From Mesorhabditis belari (Eukaryota; Nematoda; Chromadorea; Rhabditida; Rhabditidae), in contig CAUEEP010000927.1 in the NCBI GenBank assembly GCA_958450365.1, positions 1,107,001 through 1,171,000 of the forward strand: a stretch of 64,000 bases of DNA, written 5' to 3'. The notes beneath the pieces are model-generated. The model searched no databases and had not been told where the DNA came from. It worked only from the letters and a program-made list of their open reading frames with translations. Numbering within the stretch: the first letter of the stretch is position 1; each line of letters starts with the position of its first letter. Made by a program: the position numbers and the translations under genes. Shown here piece by piece: positions 12,101 through 24,080 of the stretch.

Positions 12101-14704
12101 GAGAAGTTTAGACAAAAGACAGTTTGAAGGTAAAGCTGCATGCGTGAAGGATCTAAAGAGGAGCTCTTTTGAGCGGGTAATGGATTCCGATTGTGTAGAA
12201 GGCTTAGGATACAAAAGATAGAAGCTTTCTTGAGCTCTTTGGGTAAAAAGATCTAGATTGTTCATGTACAGCAAAGAGATTTAGGATTGAAAAGATAGAA
12301 AACTTTTCCCTTTATCGAAGAGCGACAGCTGCTTGCCCTGTGTCCATGCGCTTGATCGAAGAGAAAGCTCAACCCTTTTGCAATCCTTGTCCTCCTGTCG
12401 ATCCTTTTCTTTACCTCACTTCTTTTTTTTTTGCTTCAACCGATCCGCCTCCCCACACACGCCTCAACGAGGAAATTTCGCTCATCGATCGATCGCTTTC
12501 ACCTAAACAGGCCTACTTCAAAGAATCTTTTCAATCCAAGATCTTAAAGCCTGATCTTGGAATTGGAATATTATTGGCTCTATACTTGGCTCTATACTTG
12601 GCTCTAAACTTGGCTTTAGACAAATACATCAAACTTTTCAATTCATCATTCACTTCTTTACATTGGATATCCTCTATTCATCAATTCTGTATTCTCAAAT
12701 CAAAAAAAAAAGCCAATCAATTCCTATTTAGCTTCATCAACTTTATCAAATTTTATTTTCTCAACCTCTTCTTTTTGCTTTAATTTTCATGGGTTGAGAC
12801 AAATCAAGAAATCGGGGAGAAAATGATCCGCTCGGAGCCGGACGAGGATGAATTGGAGGTGCCACAAGAGCACAGATTTTATTATTTACGGTTGATGGCT
12901 AAACCGGGAAGGGAAAGACCTGAACCGATAAAGACAAAGTTTGTGCGATGGAGTGAGCCAGAAACGGGCCCAAAGGGGCCATCCGGGTCTGATGATCCAA
13001 TTTTAGAGGTGAGGAAATGGTGATATGATTGAAAGAATTCTCTGTCGAACTCTTGAGTCCAAACTCTTGAATCTTATTCTACTTTATCCCCCAAATAACG
13101 ATCTAATTGTTAGCAATCTTTCTTAAATCAATGATAGATAAGTAGATTTGATTTGATTACTTTAAAAAGATCTCTAACTCTCTATTTGAGTAAGTATGGG
13201 CTTTTGTTAATTAGTAACAGATAATATTGAATCATTTTTGGCTATTAGTAAGTCTTTTGCATCGTTAATTGTTAACCATTTTCTTCTTAAAATAATTTTA
13301 GAACCGTTACAATCGATCTTTTTTCAGAAAACTCAAAATTCTAAAAACAAACTTTAACATCTTGCGTGGCGGTCATAAAACGCGAAAACTGGGAATAGGG
13401 AGTAGAGATGAGTAGAGAAAAGAGAACAGTTTCTTTATATCAGTAGAGAAAAGAGTTATCCAGTTTCTCTATATGAGTAGAGAAAAGAGTTAGGCTCTTG
13501 GCTCAATCAAAACGGTTCAGGCGCACAATGGCGAGAAATACGAATTGGAAAGGTGGGCTTGATATCAAGGCCTGATATCAAGGCCTGATATCAAGGTCTG
13601 ATATCAAGGTCTGATATCAAGCCCATCTGATAAGTTCATAGCGCATAAAACCTCCCCCCAAGATAACAACAAGGTTTTGATACCTTTAGCGGTTGGAGGA
13701 ACCTGTTGTCATCTTGGGGTCATCTCATCCTAGCCTCCTAGCCTAATAAAAGAGAAAAGAGAAAAGAAAAGAGTTTAAAAAAAAGACAAACTGGTGTTCT
13801 AGAGAAGGTAAGAAGATCTTTAGATCAAAAAAGAAAACGATCCGATGACGCAGTTGGGGGATTCACTTTGTATCTTTCTTAAAGTTAAATTCTTTTTCTG
13901 AAAACCTCTTGTGTCGATTGAAAACACATTGCAAAATGTGGGGGAAATGTTGAGCTAGGAAAAGAGTTAGGAAAAGAAAACGACAATAGCTAATAGAGCT
14001 AATAGAGCTAATAGAGCTAATAATTGCTGCTATTTCTTTTCATTTTTAATGTTTCAAGATGAGGTAAAGAAATTGTTAACCATTTTTTGTTTATAAATTT
14101 TAAGAATTGATTGATAAGTCATGTAAAAATCTTTAGAAATATAAATTTTCTAATTTTAAGATTTTCATTTTCAAATTCATTTCAAAATAACAAATTTTAG
14201 AGCCAAGCAATGCGGGTGGTGCGCACTATTGGACAAGCGTTTGAAGTTCGTTTTTAACCCAAAGAAATCATTTTTGCAAAGTACAGAGAATAATTCTCAT
14301 TGAATAGAAAGTTTTGTCTTAAATCTTGCTCATTCAGGTGTGCCACAAAAATGCACAAGAGCAACTGGCTGAGAAGCACGAGGATGAGGCGACGAAAAGT
14401 AAGCAGTGACAAGATGATGTCACAGCATTAACTAGAGTTTGTTCCTCGCGAGTAATTACTCGAGTAAATTTGCATGAGTAATTGAGTAATGCGTTTTCTA
14501 AAAAGTGCGCCTGCGCGAAAAAAATATAAAAGCAATTTTTTGCGCAGTTTTTGGGATAGGCTAGTTTCTGCAAATTTCTTTGCGCAACAGGGTCATTTGC
14601 ATCCCGTGTCACCGAGTAAGTAAGGAATCAGTGAAAGTAGTGGTATTTCACCGTTGCCGAAGCTCCCACTTATACTACACCTCTCAAGACTCTTCACAGA
14701 GTCA

Positions 14705-14741
<37 letters not shown>

Positions 14742-17700
14742 CGTTTTTGCCAAGCCCATTCCCTTGGCTGTGGTTTCGCAAATGGGTCATTTGCGCAACT
14801 CACCATAACTTTCTTCTAAGTCGACCAATCTTTATGATTTTGGTTTCATTTTGTAGATCTAAATAAGTGCAACAAAATGACACCAAAATCATAAAGATTG
14901 GTCCACTTAGAAGAAAGTTATGACGAGTTGCGCAAAAAAAAATTACGGAAACTAGCCTACCCCCATTTTTTACACTGGAAGGGAATTTCCCACCAAATCA
15001 GTTAAACGGCTGAGTATCTTTTAAAAGTGTCGTTTATAATTCGGGGCTCGTCATTTTTTTGCAATAATTTTTGCTAAAAGTACGTTAATTTTTTCCCAAG
15101 TGTGCGTTTTAAAAAAACGCATTACTCGCGAGGAACACACTCTAGCATTAACTAGTATTGTTTTGAATTTTAAAATGCATATCTGATCAACAATGACATT
15201 TCAATTAAATAGAACCTGTAAGCTTTCTAAAATAAACAAACTTTCTGTATTTTCATTGACAATAGACAATAGACAATTATTTACTCTTCCTTCCTTTCTC
15301 TTTCTTTCTCTTTCTTTCTTTTCTCTTCCTTCCTTTCTCTTTCTTTCTCTTTCTTTCTCTTTCTTTCTCTTTCTTTCTCTTTCTTTCTCTTTCTTTCTCT
15401 TTCTTTCTCTTTCTTTCTCTTTCTTTCTCTTTCTTTCTCTTTCTTTTCTGCCAAGAAGATACCGAATAGCTGAGTGGTTAGAGCATCTGCTTGAGGCTTC
15501 AATTCCCTCTCCAGTAATCTTTCTTTGCCAATCAAATCTTTGCAACAATTTCAATTTTAGCACTCGTTACATAGCTTGACTCAAAAGTACGATATTTTTA
15601 TAGACTCTAGACTTTGCACTTTGTTAATGTTGTAAGATGAGATTGTATGCACACTTTAAACTTTAAAAACTTTAAAAGGTTAACTTTAAAAAAGCTTCTG
15701 ATCAATATCACCAAAATGCCAAAAATCCTCTTTTCACTTGAACAGCTGTAAATCCCCTCCCGCAAAGTGGGTAAGTGATCTATCATCGGCAAAACCCATG
15801 TTTCCCCTCTTTATCTTCTTGGACAATCATCAAAATTAGTTGATTGATTTGAAAGAGCCTTTGGCAGAACTTCCCTCATAATTTTTTAGAGGTTTTCAGC
15901 TTTCGTCATCTTCTCAAATCTCATGAAAAGATGGCGTCAGTTGTTCGACTTTTTTTTCTCCTAAAAGCTTTTTCACTTTTCTTTTTTTTGTTTGAAATTT
16001 GAGGCGATGACAAGAATAAGTAGACAGAGTTGGTTGGTAGACAAAAGAAAAGAGAAAAAGAAGAAAGGGAAAGAGATAAACAAAACAAAACTAACTAAAT
16101 GTTGAGATTTATGAGCTAAATGACAAGGGAGGGTCAGGTTCAAAGACATTTGAGCGCTCAAGGAAATGAAATAAAGGATGAATTTTTGAATGATCAGAGA
16201 ATAGGATAGAAAGATCAAACTTTGCTGTTGTTTTTAAACTGCTATTGCCTATTGCCTATTGCCAAGTTAAGTGTCAAAAGTTTTGATAGCAAACCATTCC
16301 TTGGAATTCATTTTGTAAGCCTTGAAACCTTTGTGCTCGTCCAAGGCTCATTTCATCTTGGAAACTTATAGTTAGTATCTTAATGATATTCTATATTGAG
16401 ATCAAAAGACCGATCAATGTTTTTCACGAGCATATCTTCCAAAACAGCCGAACAGGAGATTGAACCCGGCTCGTGTGGGCTGTAGACAAGCGCACTCCCA
16501 ACTGCGTCACGGCGCTCCCAACTGCGCCACGGCACTCCCAACCACGGCACTCCCAACCACGGCACTCCCAACCACGGCACTCCCAACCACGGCACTCCCA
16601 ACCGGCCCCACGGCCCCCACGGCCCCCCCACGGCACTCCCAACCACGGCACCCCACCGGCCCCAACCACGGCACCCCAACCACGGCACTCCCAACCACGG
16701 CACTCCCAACCACGGCACTCCCAACCACGGCACTCCCAACCACGGCACTCCCAACCACGGCACTCCCAACCACGGCACTCCCAACCACGGCACTCCCAAC
16801 GCCACGTCCGCCCCAAAAAAAGCAGTTTTCTAGCTAGATGACGCGTTGTCGCCCTGTCGGGAGCAGTCGGGAGCGCGCTGGTCTACAGCCCACACGGCTA
16901 CGGCGTGAGCCGGGTTCGACCCGCCTAAGTGCCACTCAATTTGACTTTTTTTGCTTTTAAATGCCATAACTATATTATATTTCCAGACTTAAAAAAAATA
17001 TCAGTTTTTTGGCCTAAAAACGGCTGAGAAAAAAGCCCTCACAGACAGACACTGCTCTTTTAGATAGTAGATCTGCTTGAAATCAAATCAAATTTACCCC
17101 TAACCCTCTCAATTTAGGATCTCTTCAATCCGAGGAAGAGGCGGCTGTCGCAATTGGTCTTGACGCAATTGGAGAAGGAGCCGAACAAGAAGAAGACGAA
17201 GAAGAAGAGAATCCATTGAGGAGGATTGTTGAAGAGAATCGAGACTCCGATAGTCCGATTGAGGCGCCGATTGGGCCATTGTACGGGAAAAGGATCAGTT
17301 TGGTGGGTGGTCTTTAGGAATCTTTCTTAAGTCATCCAAAGCTAAGATAGAAAGATTAAACTTTACTGCTGTTTTTAAACTTCTATTGGTCAAGTTAAGT
17401 GTCAAAAGTTTTGATAGGAAACCGTTCCTTGGCATTCATTTTGTAAGCCTTGAAGCCTTTATGTATTTTTGTATCTTGCTTTTGTCTAGAATTTATCTTT
17501 CTAATGTATCAAACTCAGTTACCTTTTTTCTATTAGTAAAATGAGAAAGGGTTTTTCATTAATGCCTTATTTTGTGCTATGTTTGAGGTGAATGAAATTT
17601 GATTCCTAAAGTTGTTTCCTAAAGTTGCTTCCTAGAGTTGCTTCCTAGAGTTGCTTCCTAAAGTTGCTTCCTAATGTTGCTTCCTAGAGTTGCTTCCTAG

Positions 17701-20700
17701 AGTTGCTTCCTAAAGTTGCTTCCTAATGTTGCTTCCTAAAGTTGCTTCCTAAAGCTGCTTCCTAATGTTGCTTCCTAATGTTGCTTCCTAAACTTGCTTC
17801 CTAATGTTGCTTCCTAAAGTTGCTTCCTAAAGTTGCTTCCTAAAGTTATCTATAGGTTTCTTAATCTTACAGGAGACTTAATCTGGCTTTGAGTATTTAA
17901 AAATAGTTACCAGAACTTAGATCAGAAAAATTCTAAACTCTAAAATTATAAGGATCCCGAAAACAGGATAAGCTTAGGCGCTCAACTAGCCATCCCGTGT
18001 TCGATTCCCCAAAAAAACCTTTATCTCCACCTTTTTGCCCTTCCACAAACTCGTGTTCTTCGTTTTTCCTTATATCTTTTCCATAAAATACTTCTGTTTG
18101 GACTCGTTTAATTTACCGCTATCCCGTTTTCTCTTGATTGATTTCATTGGCTTTAAAAGTCGCAAAGGATTGAACCCGATAAACACTGTCAGCTGACACT
18201 ATGGCCGATCAAACCAATCTCTAACTTGAATTGAAAAAGACCAATCACTATTGATTTGATTATTTTCTTTCACTGATCTTTGTTATTCAACTAACAATAG
18301 CAAAAACTTTTGAAATGTTGATGTCAAGGAGGGAGAGTAGAGTTGTTTCTGTGAAATCATTTCGACGAGACAGCAAAAAGGCAAGAGTTTGGGTTGAAAT
18401 TTTGGTTTTATCATTTGTTTTCCTGTCTTCTTGATTAGCTAGACTTGTTAGACTTGTTATGTAGCAAGACTTGTTAGCTAGAATGGTAGCTAGACTTGTT
18501 TTCAAAAGTTTTAAAGTTCTCTGTTTTAAAGTCACTCTATTTTATGATCTTCTAATCAAAACTTGTTTTAGATCCCTAAAGATTCTTGTTTTATTTCTTT
18601 TAACGTTTTTCTTTAGTATCAATCTCGACGAACATCCGACGCATCAAGTTCAGCAGGAACAGCCATCGATATCACTCAGTTGCCCGGTCCATCCAGTCAG
18701 CTACAGCCAGGGTTAAGTCCGGTGGAAGAAGTCTCCGACAGTCATCCTGTAAACCCTCTTCTTGTACCGCAAGCGTGAGTTTATTCAACAATTTACAGGA
18801 TTCCAAGAATGACTAATTATCAACTCCAAACAAGAGTACTTTTCAGCTTATCATCTTTGAACCCCTCCCGTCCTCATCAATCCCAACCAAGCACAAGCCA
18901 AGCCACACAATCACATCAGCAATTCCCACAAATCCCTGCATATCCATCAATGTATCCAGGTTTGTTAAAATCGAATAGAATAGAATTTGAAATTAGAATT
19001 CAACACAATTTCTAGGCGGTTCCTCAACACTTCCCCACTCAGCAACAATGCCGGCTCAATGGCCACAAATGGGGCAATACCCATCAGTGCCACAAGAGCT
19101 GCAGAATGCGAACGCAGGAGCGGTACCTTTCTATCCAGTAAGTGCTCATAAAGTTTTAATCAAGCATTAGACATCAATGAAATCAGAAATTCATCAGCTC
19201 ATCTCTCTATAAAGTTTCAGATGCCTTATGGAATGGCTCCGTCAGGTTCATTACCTTTTGGCCTTTCATCTCCTGTACTTGGCCAAATGGTTTCCCCATA
19301 TGCAACGCTGCAACTACCACAGATACCCATAGATCCAAACAATCCGGACCAAGCTGTGCACTTGAGTCGGAGTCTAGATCAGGTTGGGAAAGCGAACTTG
19401 TAATGAAAGAGGAGCAAACAATAAACTTGTACTTGAACTTGTACACTTTAGTACAATCAACAACTCATTCGAGCTCAACTCGATCAAGCTCAGCAAACGG
19501 CTCAAGTCGCTGGATGTCAAGTACAACTATTGAGAGATCAATTGACTTCAGAAACGACAGCAAGATTAGAGGCACAGGTAAAAACTTGTAAAACTTCAAT
19601 TTCAATCAATTTTCTAGTCTCGAACTCATCAATTGTTGAATGCAAATCGGGAACTCTTAGAACAAGTTCAAACTTTGGTCCAACGATTGCAACATTTAGA
19701 GACAAAGATCACGCAAGAGATTCAACAAAGCACAGTGCCGGTGAGTGAAGAAATAAAACAAAGTGATAGAGCTTACAATTCGAACTTTCAATTCAAACTT
19801 TATCCAACTCTAGGCCCCTGTTGCTGCCTCGACACTACCGAGAACCTCAGCGCCACCAATTGGTCAATACGCTGCCGGAAACTTTGAGCCAAGGCCATCG
19901 GGAACACAGATTCCGCAAACGTATAAGGTAAAGCAAGCAAGTTTTAGATCTCAATGATCTCTCAATTTTAGCCTCAAATTTCCACTGAAGTTCGAGCTGG
20001 ATCATTACCACCACAAAGGGCTGAAATAAAGCGAAGACCACTTGATGAGCCAAGAGATATTCGAACAGAGCCTGAGAGTAACAATGAGGACACCACGGAT
20101 TACTCGTCTAGTGATTATGAAAAGGTTTGGAGTCATAGAACAAGTTTTTATCAGCTGGGTGCGTGAAACTAATTACTGTTTCCTGAACTCTTAAAGATGT
20201 TTAAACTTACTAGTTAATTGGGTTTAAAGCTAGACCAAGCTTTAGCTTATTATTTAGCTTTATAGCTTATTAACCTAGACCAAGCTTTAGCTTATTATTA
20301 ATCGACTTAGAACCTGAGCTAACCTTGAAAACCTTGAAGACATCTTCGTTACAGGTAACTCAACAACGAGCCGGTCCTTTCATGAACGTTTTGATGAGCA
20401 ATCCAATGGCTTCTTATCTCCCTTCTCAACATCTCGTTATGACTCAAGCGGGAAACCAAGCCGCTTTGAGAACAATTATAGATCGAGTGAGTTGATTGGC
20501 AAAAATTGGATACTCCACACAAATTTCAAACCGGTGGAATAAGTTTTTCAGTTGAACTCTTCTAATGAACACGGAGGCTTTGTAGAGGTGAGATGCTAGA
20601 GAGGAGGATTTTGAGCTTTTTTTTTTGAGCAGCCCACTTTTTCAAAGCGATTTCTAGCTTTTTCACACATTCTCTTTTTGTTTTTTAACAATTTTAATTG

Positions 20701-23700
20701 GAAAATCGTTTTGATGGTTTTTGATTTTAGGTGGCTGATGATGGACAACAGCCGGGTCCTTCATCGACTCCGCCGACAAAGAAGAAAACAGCCGGTGTCT
20801 TTGGGCATAAAGAATTCTCAAGGATGAGCTTCAATCCAAAATTCCCGAAACAGAAAGATGTAAGTTTTTTGGTGAGCTAAGATTTTGGTGAACTTTTGAA
20901 CATTGGACTAAAAGGCTTAAAGGAGACAACTGTAAGTATTGGAAGGTAGTGGAAGCTATTGGAAGCTATTGGAAGCTATTGGAAGCTATTGGAAGGTAGT
21001 GGAAGCTAGTGGAAGCTATTGGAAGCTATTGGAGGTAGTGGAAGCTACTCAAGTACTTACAGCTGTAAGTACTCTAAAAAGTCACTCAAAATCTGCGTTC
21101 AGTACTTGGAACTTTTCTGTTTTCTTCGTTTTCTGTTCCATGGCTAATAATGAGTCTAATTAATTCAACAGTTTGGGGTGCGACCCGCTTTAACCTTATC
21201 ATCGAGGATGATTTTGCTTCAGAATAGCCGAATTGCACAAAAAGGTAAAAAGGGTTTCCCCAAAGCGCTTACAACATAACAAGAACGCGCAGCATCCAAC
21301 ACAAGATTAATACTCGTCGGTGGCGACACAAATGTTAGTAAGCTTTTCCTACAATGTTAAACCCGCTATCTAAACAGGATTTAAAACCTGAAGGGTAGCA
21401 TAAGGTAAATTGAGTTTATAATTTTACTGTTTATTAGTACAAAACCAGAATGCAACGATACCCATTACAAAAACATTAATAGAATCATCAATAAAATCAA
21501 TAAAACATCAATAAAATTAATAAAACATTAATAGAATCATCAATAAAATCAATAAAACATCAATAAAATCATCAATAAAATCAATAAAACATCAATAAAA
21601 TATCAATGCGCATCAATAGAAACAACAAATTCCCCCCCAAGAAAGAAAAAACAAAAGAGACCCGCAGACCAAAAAAATAATTTCGGGAAGGGAGAAAAAG
21701 ACGAAAAATGCGACGCGAATAATTGCAAAATAGGAACGCAAATAGGAAGGAAACGGACGCGACCCAACAAACAATCAAATCTAAATTTTGTAGTCAAGAA
21801 AAGTCAACAAAACAAAACAAAAGTGTTTTAGAATCCGGATGAGATGTTAGAAGAAGAGGAAGAAAAGGAGCGATCACCCGAATTTAGAGATCGATTTAGA
21901 GATCGGCCAGGGAGTGAGAAGAAGAGAAAGGTTGGTAAATAAATAAGATTAAGATAAAGTATATAATTGATTTTACAGGACAAAATCACGGTGGAGAGTT
22001 TATTTAAAAATTCTCCGGAGCAGAGTCCGTTGAGAGATGTTCAACGGAGAGACACAACGGCTTCGGGAACAGGTCAGCAATTGTTGATTGTTCTTTAAAA
22101 ACTATAGCTTATTATAGTGATTTAAAAGTTTCCATACAATAAAGTTAATTTCAAAATGTCTTTAAAATGTTTTAAAATGTCTTTTAAATGTTTTAAAATG
22201 CTTTAAAGTGTCTTTAAAATGTTTTAAAATGTCTTTAAAGTTTTAGCGACTATTCTCAGCCTGTTCATTCAGGCTCTAGGGTGTTGGTTGCTTGCAACGT
22301 CTTTAGTGTCTATCTGTATCGTGGTGCTAAAAGCGGAAAGCATTTTCGACGTTTTCTCTATGAGAGATCGCAACTTGTTTTCATATCTGGTTGATCCTGC
22401 CAGTGACGATATGCTCATGTTAAAGACTAAGCCATGCATATCTTAGTTCAGCCCTTTTACGGATAGAATGGCTAATTCTCAATTTCCAGGAACTCTAAGC
22501 ATACCAAAATCGTACGAGCCGGTGTTAGCTAGTGACAATTTGGTAACAGCTATGTATCCACCGATTCGAAAACCTATTGCTGTAAATGTTGCTAGAGTAA
22601 GTTTTTAAAACTATAATATTGTTTTATAGAAAATTATTTTAAGCCTAAATTCGAAGTGGTGAAGAAGAAACAGTTGCGATCGTTGTCTATAGAGATGCCT
22701 GAAGAAGAAGCCACAGAGATGAGCAATCGATTCAGGATTCCACAAGGAAGTCCACCAAATAACAGGAGGAAAGCTGTCGAGAGCTTGTTTACGACAGAGG
22801 ATTTGATAAAGTAAAGATAAAGACAGATTTGATAACGATAAAATGGGTCTAGCTTTAAAGCTAACAAATTAGTCTAACCCTTTGACCACATCAAGGACAT
22901 CTTTCCAGATAGAACTTCGAGATTTAAGTCATAGTCAGAACCAGTTGAACTTGTTAATGAAGCCAAAATCCTGCTCTTTCGGGATTAATCTTCAGTAAGC
23001 TTCATCGGCTCTTCAGTAAGCTTCTCTTTCTTTCATTTCTTACTTTACTCTACCAATGTTCTGATCTTCAAGTAGTTGTAAAGAGCCGGGTAGCCGAGTA
23101 TTTCTTCTTTCTTCTCTGGCAAGAAGAAACCAAATAGCTCAGTGGTTAGAGGATTTTCAAAGTTTTACAAGTGCTAGAAATAGATCTAAAACCAATTGCG
23201 ATAAGAAATCGTTTTAATCAGATCTTTTTATAAGTAGGAAGAATAATAACTGGATCAGTGACAGTATGGCTGTATTTAGTATTATTCATTCCTAGGTATA
23301 AACGGATGTGGACTAGGATTTGGGTTAAGTTAAAGAGAGTGGATCCCTTTTGATATCCCGCCATCTCTAACACACCGACAACCCAACTCAACTCCTCCAA
23401 CGGGAGTCCCTGTGAAATGACCGACCTGTACTGCAGTTGCATAGACCCGGAAGATATGTATCTTTATTTACAGTAGTATAATAAGACGAATAGATTACAA
23501 ATAAGTGTAAGGGGAAGGGGGGACTTCAAATGAGAGTCTCATTTGTCCTCCTAGGACCCAAGGCAATCCCAAGGACCCAAGGCATCCCAAGGACCCAAGG
23601 CAATCCCAAGGACCCAAGGCAATCCTTCTTGGCAATAAAAGGGATAAGCACAGGGGAGGACAAATTTGCATAAGAATAGACAAATCATTCAATAATAATA

Positions 23701-23971
23701 ATAGTAACTAAAATATCAGTTTGGCTCGGAGCTGACAGTATTGGCTTCCCCAACTTTAATGTTTAAATTTCAAATCTACCCCGAGGGTTCAATCTTCAAT
23801 CAATCAAATCTTCAGAAATCTTTCTTCCTTTCCTTTCCTTACTTTATTATCAATTTCAGTCGAAACGTGCTCTCAAAAGCGTCGGATCTCCATCGATCTC
23901 CAGATAATCGAGCTAATCATCGAGATTTTGCCTCTTCTCGTGTCCCAAATGGACAACCGCCACAATTTTAA
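6107..23971 (+). CDS. dyc-1: DYC-1, CAPON/NOS1AP-type PTB adaptor protein
   Basis: Orthologue of NOS1AP/CAPON and C. elegans DYC-1, an adaptor linked to the dystrophin complex in muscle. Coding exons: 6107-6130, 6222-6317, 9113-9184, 9290-9379, 11016-11074, 11119-11227, 14201-14245, 14338-14398, 17118-17302, 18617-18774, 18847-18959, 19016-19137, 19221-19382, 19452-19577, 19618-19740, 19814-19927, 19972-20124, 20355-20486, 20731-20859, 21832-21930, 21979-22072, 22490-22596, 22644-22810, 23860-23971. All phases agree and give 883 residues. The PTB domain is about residues 24-165 ([15 protein letters not shown], then [42 protein letters not shown]). An acidic run EEDEEEE follows near 190, a Pro/Gln-rich middle, and a coiled coil at about 440-515 ([18 protein letters not shown]), matching the NOS1AP coiled coil. 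The tail ends NGQPPQF. Introns 2, 4, 6 and 8 are large and repeat-rich. The family assignment is secure; individual exon edges are hand-made. Confidence 0.93.
7047..7282. mobile_element. MITE family 2 copy (Tc1/mariner-like ends), in dyc-1 intron 2
   Basis: Inverted ends of about 75 bases: TACACTACTGGACAATGAAA on the left and the mirrored end CCAGTACTGTA on the right. Both arms contain GATCGTCACTTTCGCGCGTC. Ends of the form TA-CAGTACTGG resemble Tc1-family termini. There is no room for a transposase. Confidence 0.85.
7374..7442. mobile_element. Solo right end of MITE family 2
   Basis: GGAGTTACAGACGCGCGAAA through CCAGTAGTGTAC repeats the right arm of the neighbouring element without a left arm: a truncated copy. 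Confidence 0.8.
7698..7945. repeat. First copy of a ~230-bp intronic direct repeat
   Basis: The stretch starting AAGAATATTCCTTTCAAAGC and ending near AAGTATGTGTGTACTAA recurs at about 11528-11745 with small differences (the first copy has an extra AGATCAGATC-rich segment). Both copies lie in dyc-1 introns. Confidence 0.85.
8036..8105. repeat. (AAGAAGTAG)n purine tract
   Basis: Repeats of the 10-base unit AAGAAGTAGA, all purine and T on the plus strand, in dyc-1 intron 2. It creates open frames on the minus strand that are not genes. Confidence 0.85.
9669..9860 (+). repeat. Telomere-like TTAGGC array with GGCTCA variants, in dyc-1 intron 4
   Basis: About six perfect TTAGGC units at 9675-9712, then a small palindromic block with CTAGCCGCTAGCC near 9735, then degenerate GGCTCA/GGCTTA units at about 9842-9890. 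This is the third TTAGGC array within 6.5 kb. Confidence 0.85.
10400..11015. repeat. ~122-bp tandem repeat ending at a splice acceptor of dyc-1
   Basis: Five to six copies of a unit containing ACTTTAACCATCTGTAATCT, GTAAACCTCTGTAAACCAG and GAAACTTTAAAACT. Spacing between units is about 120-127 bases. The last partial copy supplies the CAGTCAACTTTAG acceptor at 11003-11015 in front of the exon encoding [12 protein letters not shown]. Confidence 0.9.
11335..11875. repeat. Local duplication in dyc-1 intron 6
   Basis: About 11335-11440 and 11753-11875 are near copies (shared block GCACTGGAAAATTGTGTGAA). The second copy of the 230-bp repeat (11528-11745) sits between them, so several segments were duplicated together. 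Confidence 0.85.
12823..13008 (+). CDS. dyc-1: Candidate alternative first exon of dyc-1
   Basis: An ATG-initiated open segment of 62 codons ([20 protein letters not shown] start) ends exactly at a GTGAGG donor in phase 0, the same phase as the dyc-1 exon at 14201. The composition is acidic and charged, unlike the low-complexity intron around it, and no good 3' splice site lies before it. An isoform starting here would omit most of the PTB domain but keep its last helix and the rest of the protein. It has no counterpart in NOS1AP that I recognise. It could instead be a chance ORF. Confidence 0.5.
13555..13625. repeat. TGATATCAAGGCC short tandem repeat
   Basis: About five copies of a 14-base unit TGATATCAAGGCC(T), with an inner palindromic GATATC, in dyc-1 intron 6. 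Confidence 0.8.
14432..15144. mobile_element. MITE family 4 copy, ~0.7 kb, in dyc-1 intron 8
   Basis: Ends CTAGAGTTTGTTCCTCGCGA and, inverted, TCGCGAGGAACACACTCTAG. CATTAACTAG occurs at both borders (14426-14435 and 15145-15154), a likely target duplication partly overlapping the ends. Inside is a second inverted repeat centred near 14865 (GTTGCGCAACTC.. arms; CCAATCTTTATGATTTTGGT on the left). A second family member lies at 33045-33768. No transposase-like frame is seen. Confidence 0.8.
15290..15455. repeat. (CTTT/CTTTCT)n microsatellite
   Basis: Pyrimidine-only array of TTTCTTTCTC units, about 165 bases. Apparent [13 protein letters not shown] ORFs on the minus strand are products of the repeat. 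Confidence 0.95.
15461..15514 (+). tRNA. tRNA-derived fragment
   Basis: ATAGCTGAGTGGTTAGAGCA is an A-box/D-arm sequence, followed after 20 bases by a partial B box (TTCAATTCCCTCTCC). Variable and anticodon arms are missing, so it is a tRNA relic. It shares the AAGAAGAxACC lead with the fragment at 23121. Confidence 0.55.
16224..17465. repeat. Pair of ~110-bp direct repeats flanking exon 9 region
   Basis: About 16205-16335 and 17345-17465 share TTAAGTGTCAAAAGTTTTGA and CATTTTGTAAGCCTTGAA; they flank the minisatellite and the dyc-1 exon at 17118-17302. Confidence 0.75.
16449..16927. repeat. GC-rich 15-bp minisatellite flanked by inverted tRNA-like arms
   Basis: The core (about 16520-16800) is CGGCACTCCCAACCA repeated, interrupted by a CCCCACGG-rich block at 16600-16670. 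On the left (16449-16498, minus) and right (16862-16927, plus) lie inverted copies of a tRNA-like sequence: both read GTCTACAGCCCACACG and end in a B box (GGGTTCAATC or GGGTTCGACCC). All six frames stay open, but the proteins are pure repeats and not credible genes. Confidence 0.85.
17585..17850. repeat. GTTGCTTCCTAAA 15-bp tandem repeat
   Basis: About 17 units of GTTGCTTCCTA(A/G)A/T in dyc-1 intron 9. Confidence 0.95.
20938..21055. repeat. GGAAGCTATT tandem repeat
   Basis: Ten-base unit GGAAGCTATT with GTAGTGGAAG variants, between dyc-1 exons. Confidence 0.9.
21172..21279 (+). CDS. dyc-1: Candidate alternative 3'-terminal exon of dyc-1
   Basis: ATTCAACAG at 21163-21171 is a fair acceptor. 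Reading on in phase 0 from the preceding exon gives [13 protein letters not shown] and then, if not spliced, [16 protein letters not shown] and a stop at 21277-21279. A donor AAAAG|GTAAAA exists at 21245 but leaves phase 1, incompatible with the next exon (21832, phase 0). The main isoform therefore skips this segment; usage as a short alternative C-terminus is a guess. Confidence 0.35.
   Translation, partial: FGVRPALTLSSRMILLQNSRIAQKGKKGFPKALTT
21475..21605. repeat. AT-rich CATCAATAAAAT tandem repeat
   Basis: Units AATCAATAAAACATCAATAA repeat through about 130 bases in a dyc-1 intron. Confidence 0.9.
22387..22472 (+). rRNA. Fragment of 18S rRNA gene 5' end, inside a dyc-1 intron
   Basis: CTGGTTGATCCTGCCAGT (22387-22404) equals the universal 5' end of eukaryotic small-subunit rRNA, followed by GATATGCTCATGTTAAAGAC and TAAGCCATGCAT as in nematode 18S. 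Similarity fades at about GAATGGCTAATT, next to the TTTCCAG acceptor at 22483-22489. The 150 bases upstream may be external transcribed spacer. Only about 85 bases of 18S are present: an insertion of rDNA, not a functional gene. Confidence 0.9.
22811..23859 (+). other. Last intron of dyc-1, carrying repeats
   Basis: The donor AA|GTAAAG follows the codons for EDLI and the acceptor CAATTTCAG ends at 23859. The intron contains a tRNA-like fragment at 23121-23152 (AATAGCTCAGTGGTTAGAG), a dispersed repeat (about 23155-23275, see 25975-26185) and a CCCAAGGACCCAAGGCAAT minisatellite at about 23560-23630. If the donor is not used the frame meets a stop at once (22812-22814), giving a C-terminus ending LIK. 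Confidence 0.7.
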
Positions 23972-24074
23972 AACGTAACAGCAAAATAATGATATCAGAG
24001 TTGGTGAAATTTGTTACCGTCTTTGTTTTTAAAAAAAATAATTAAGGGATCTGAATGATTTTCAGATTACTTTT

Positions 24075-24080
24075 AATAAA
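24075..24080 (+). terminator. Poly(A) signal AATAAA of dyc-1
   Basis: First AATAAA after the dyc-1 stop, 104 bases downstream of it. Confidence 0.6.
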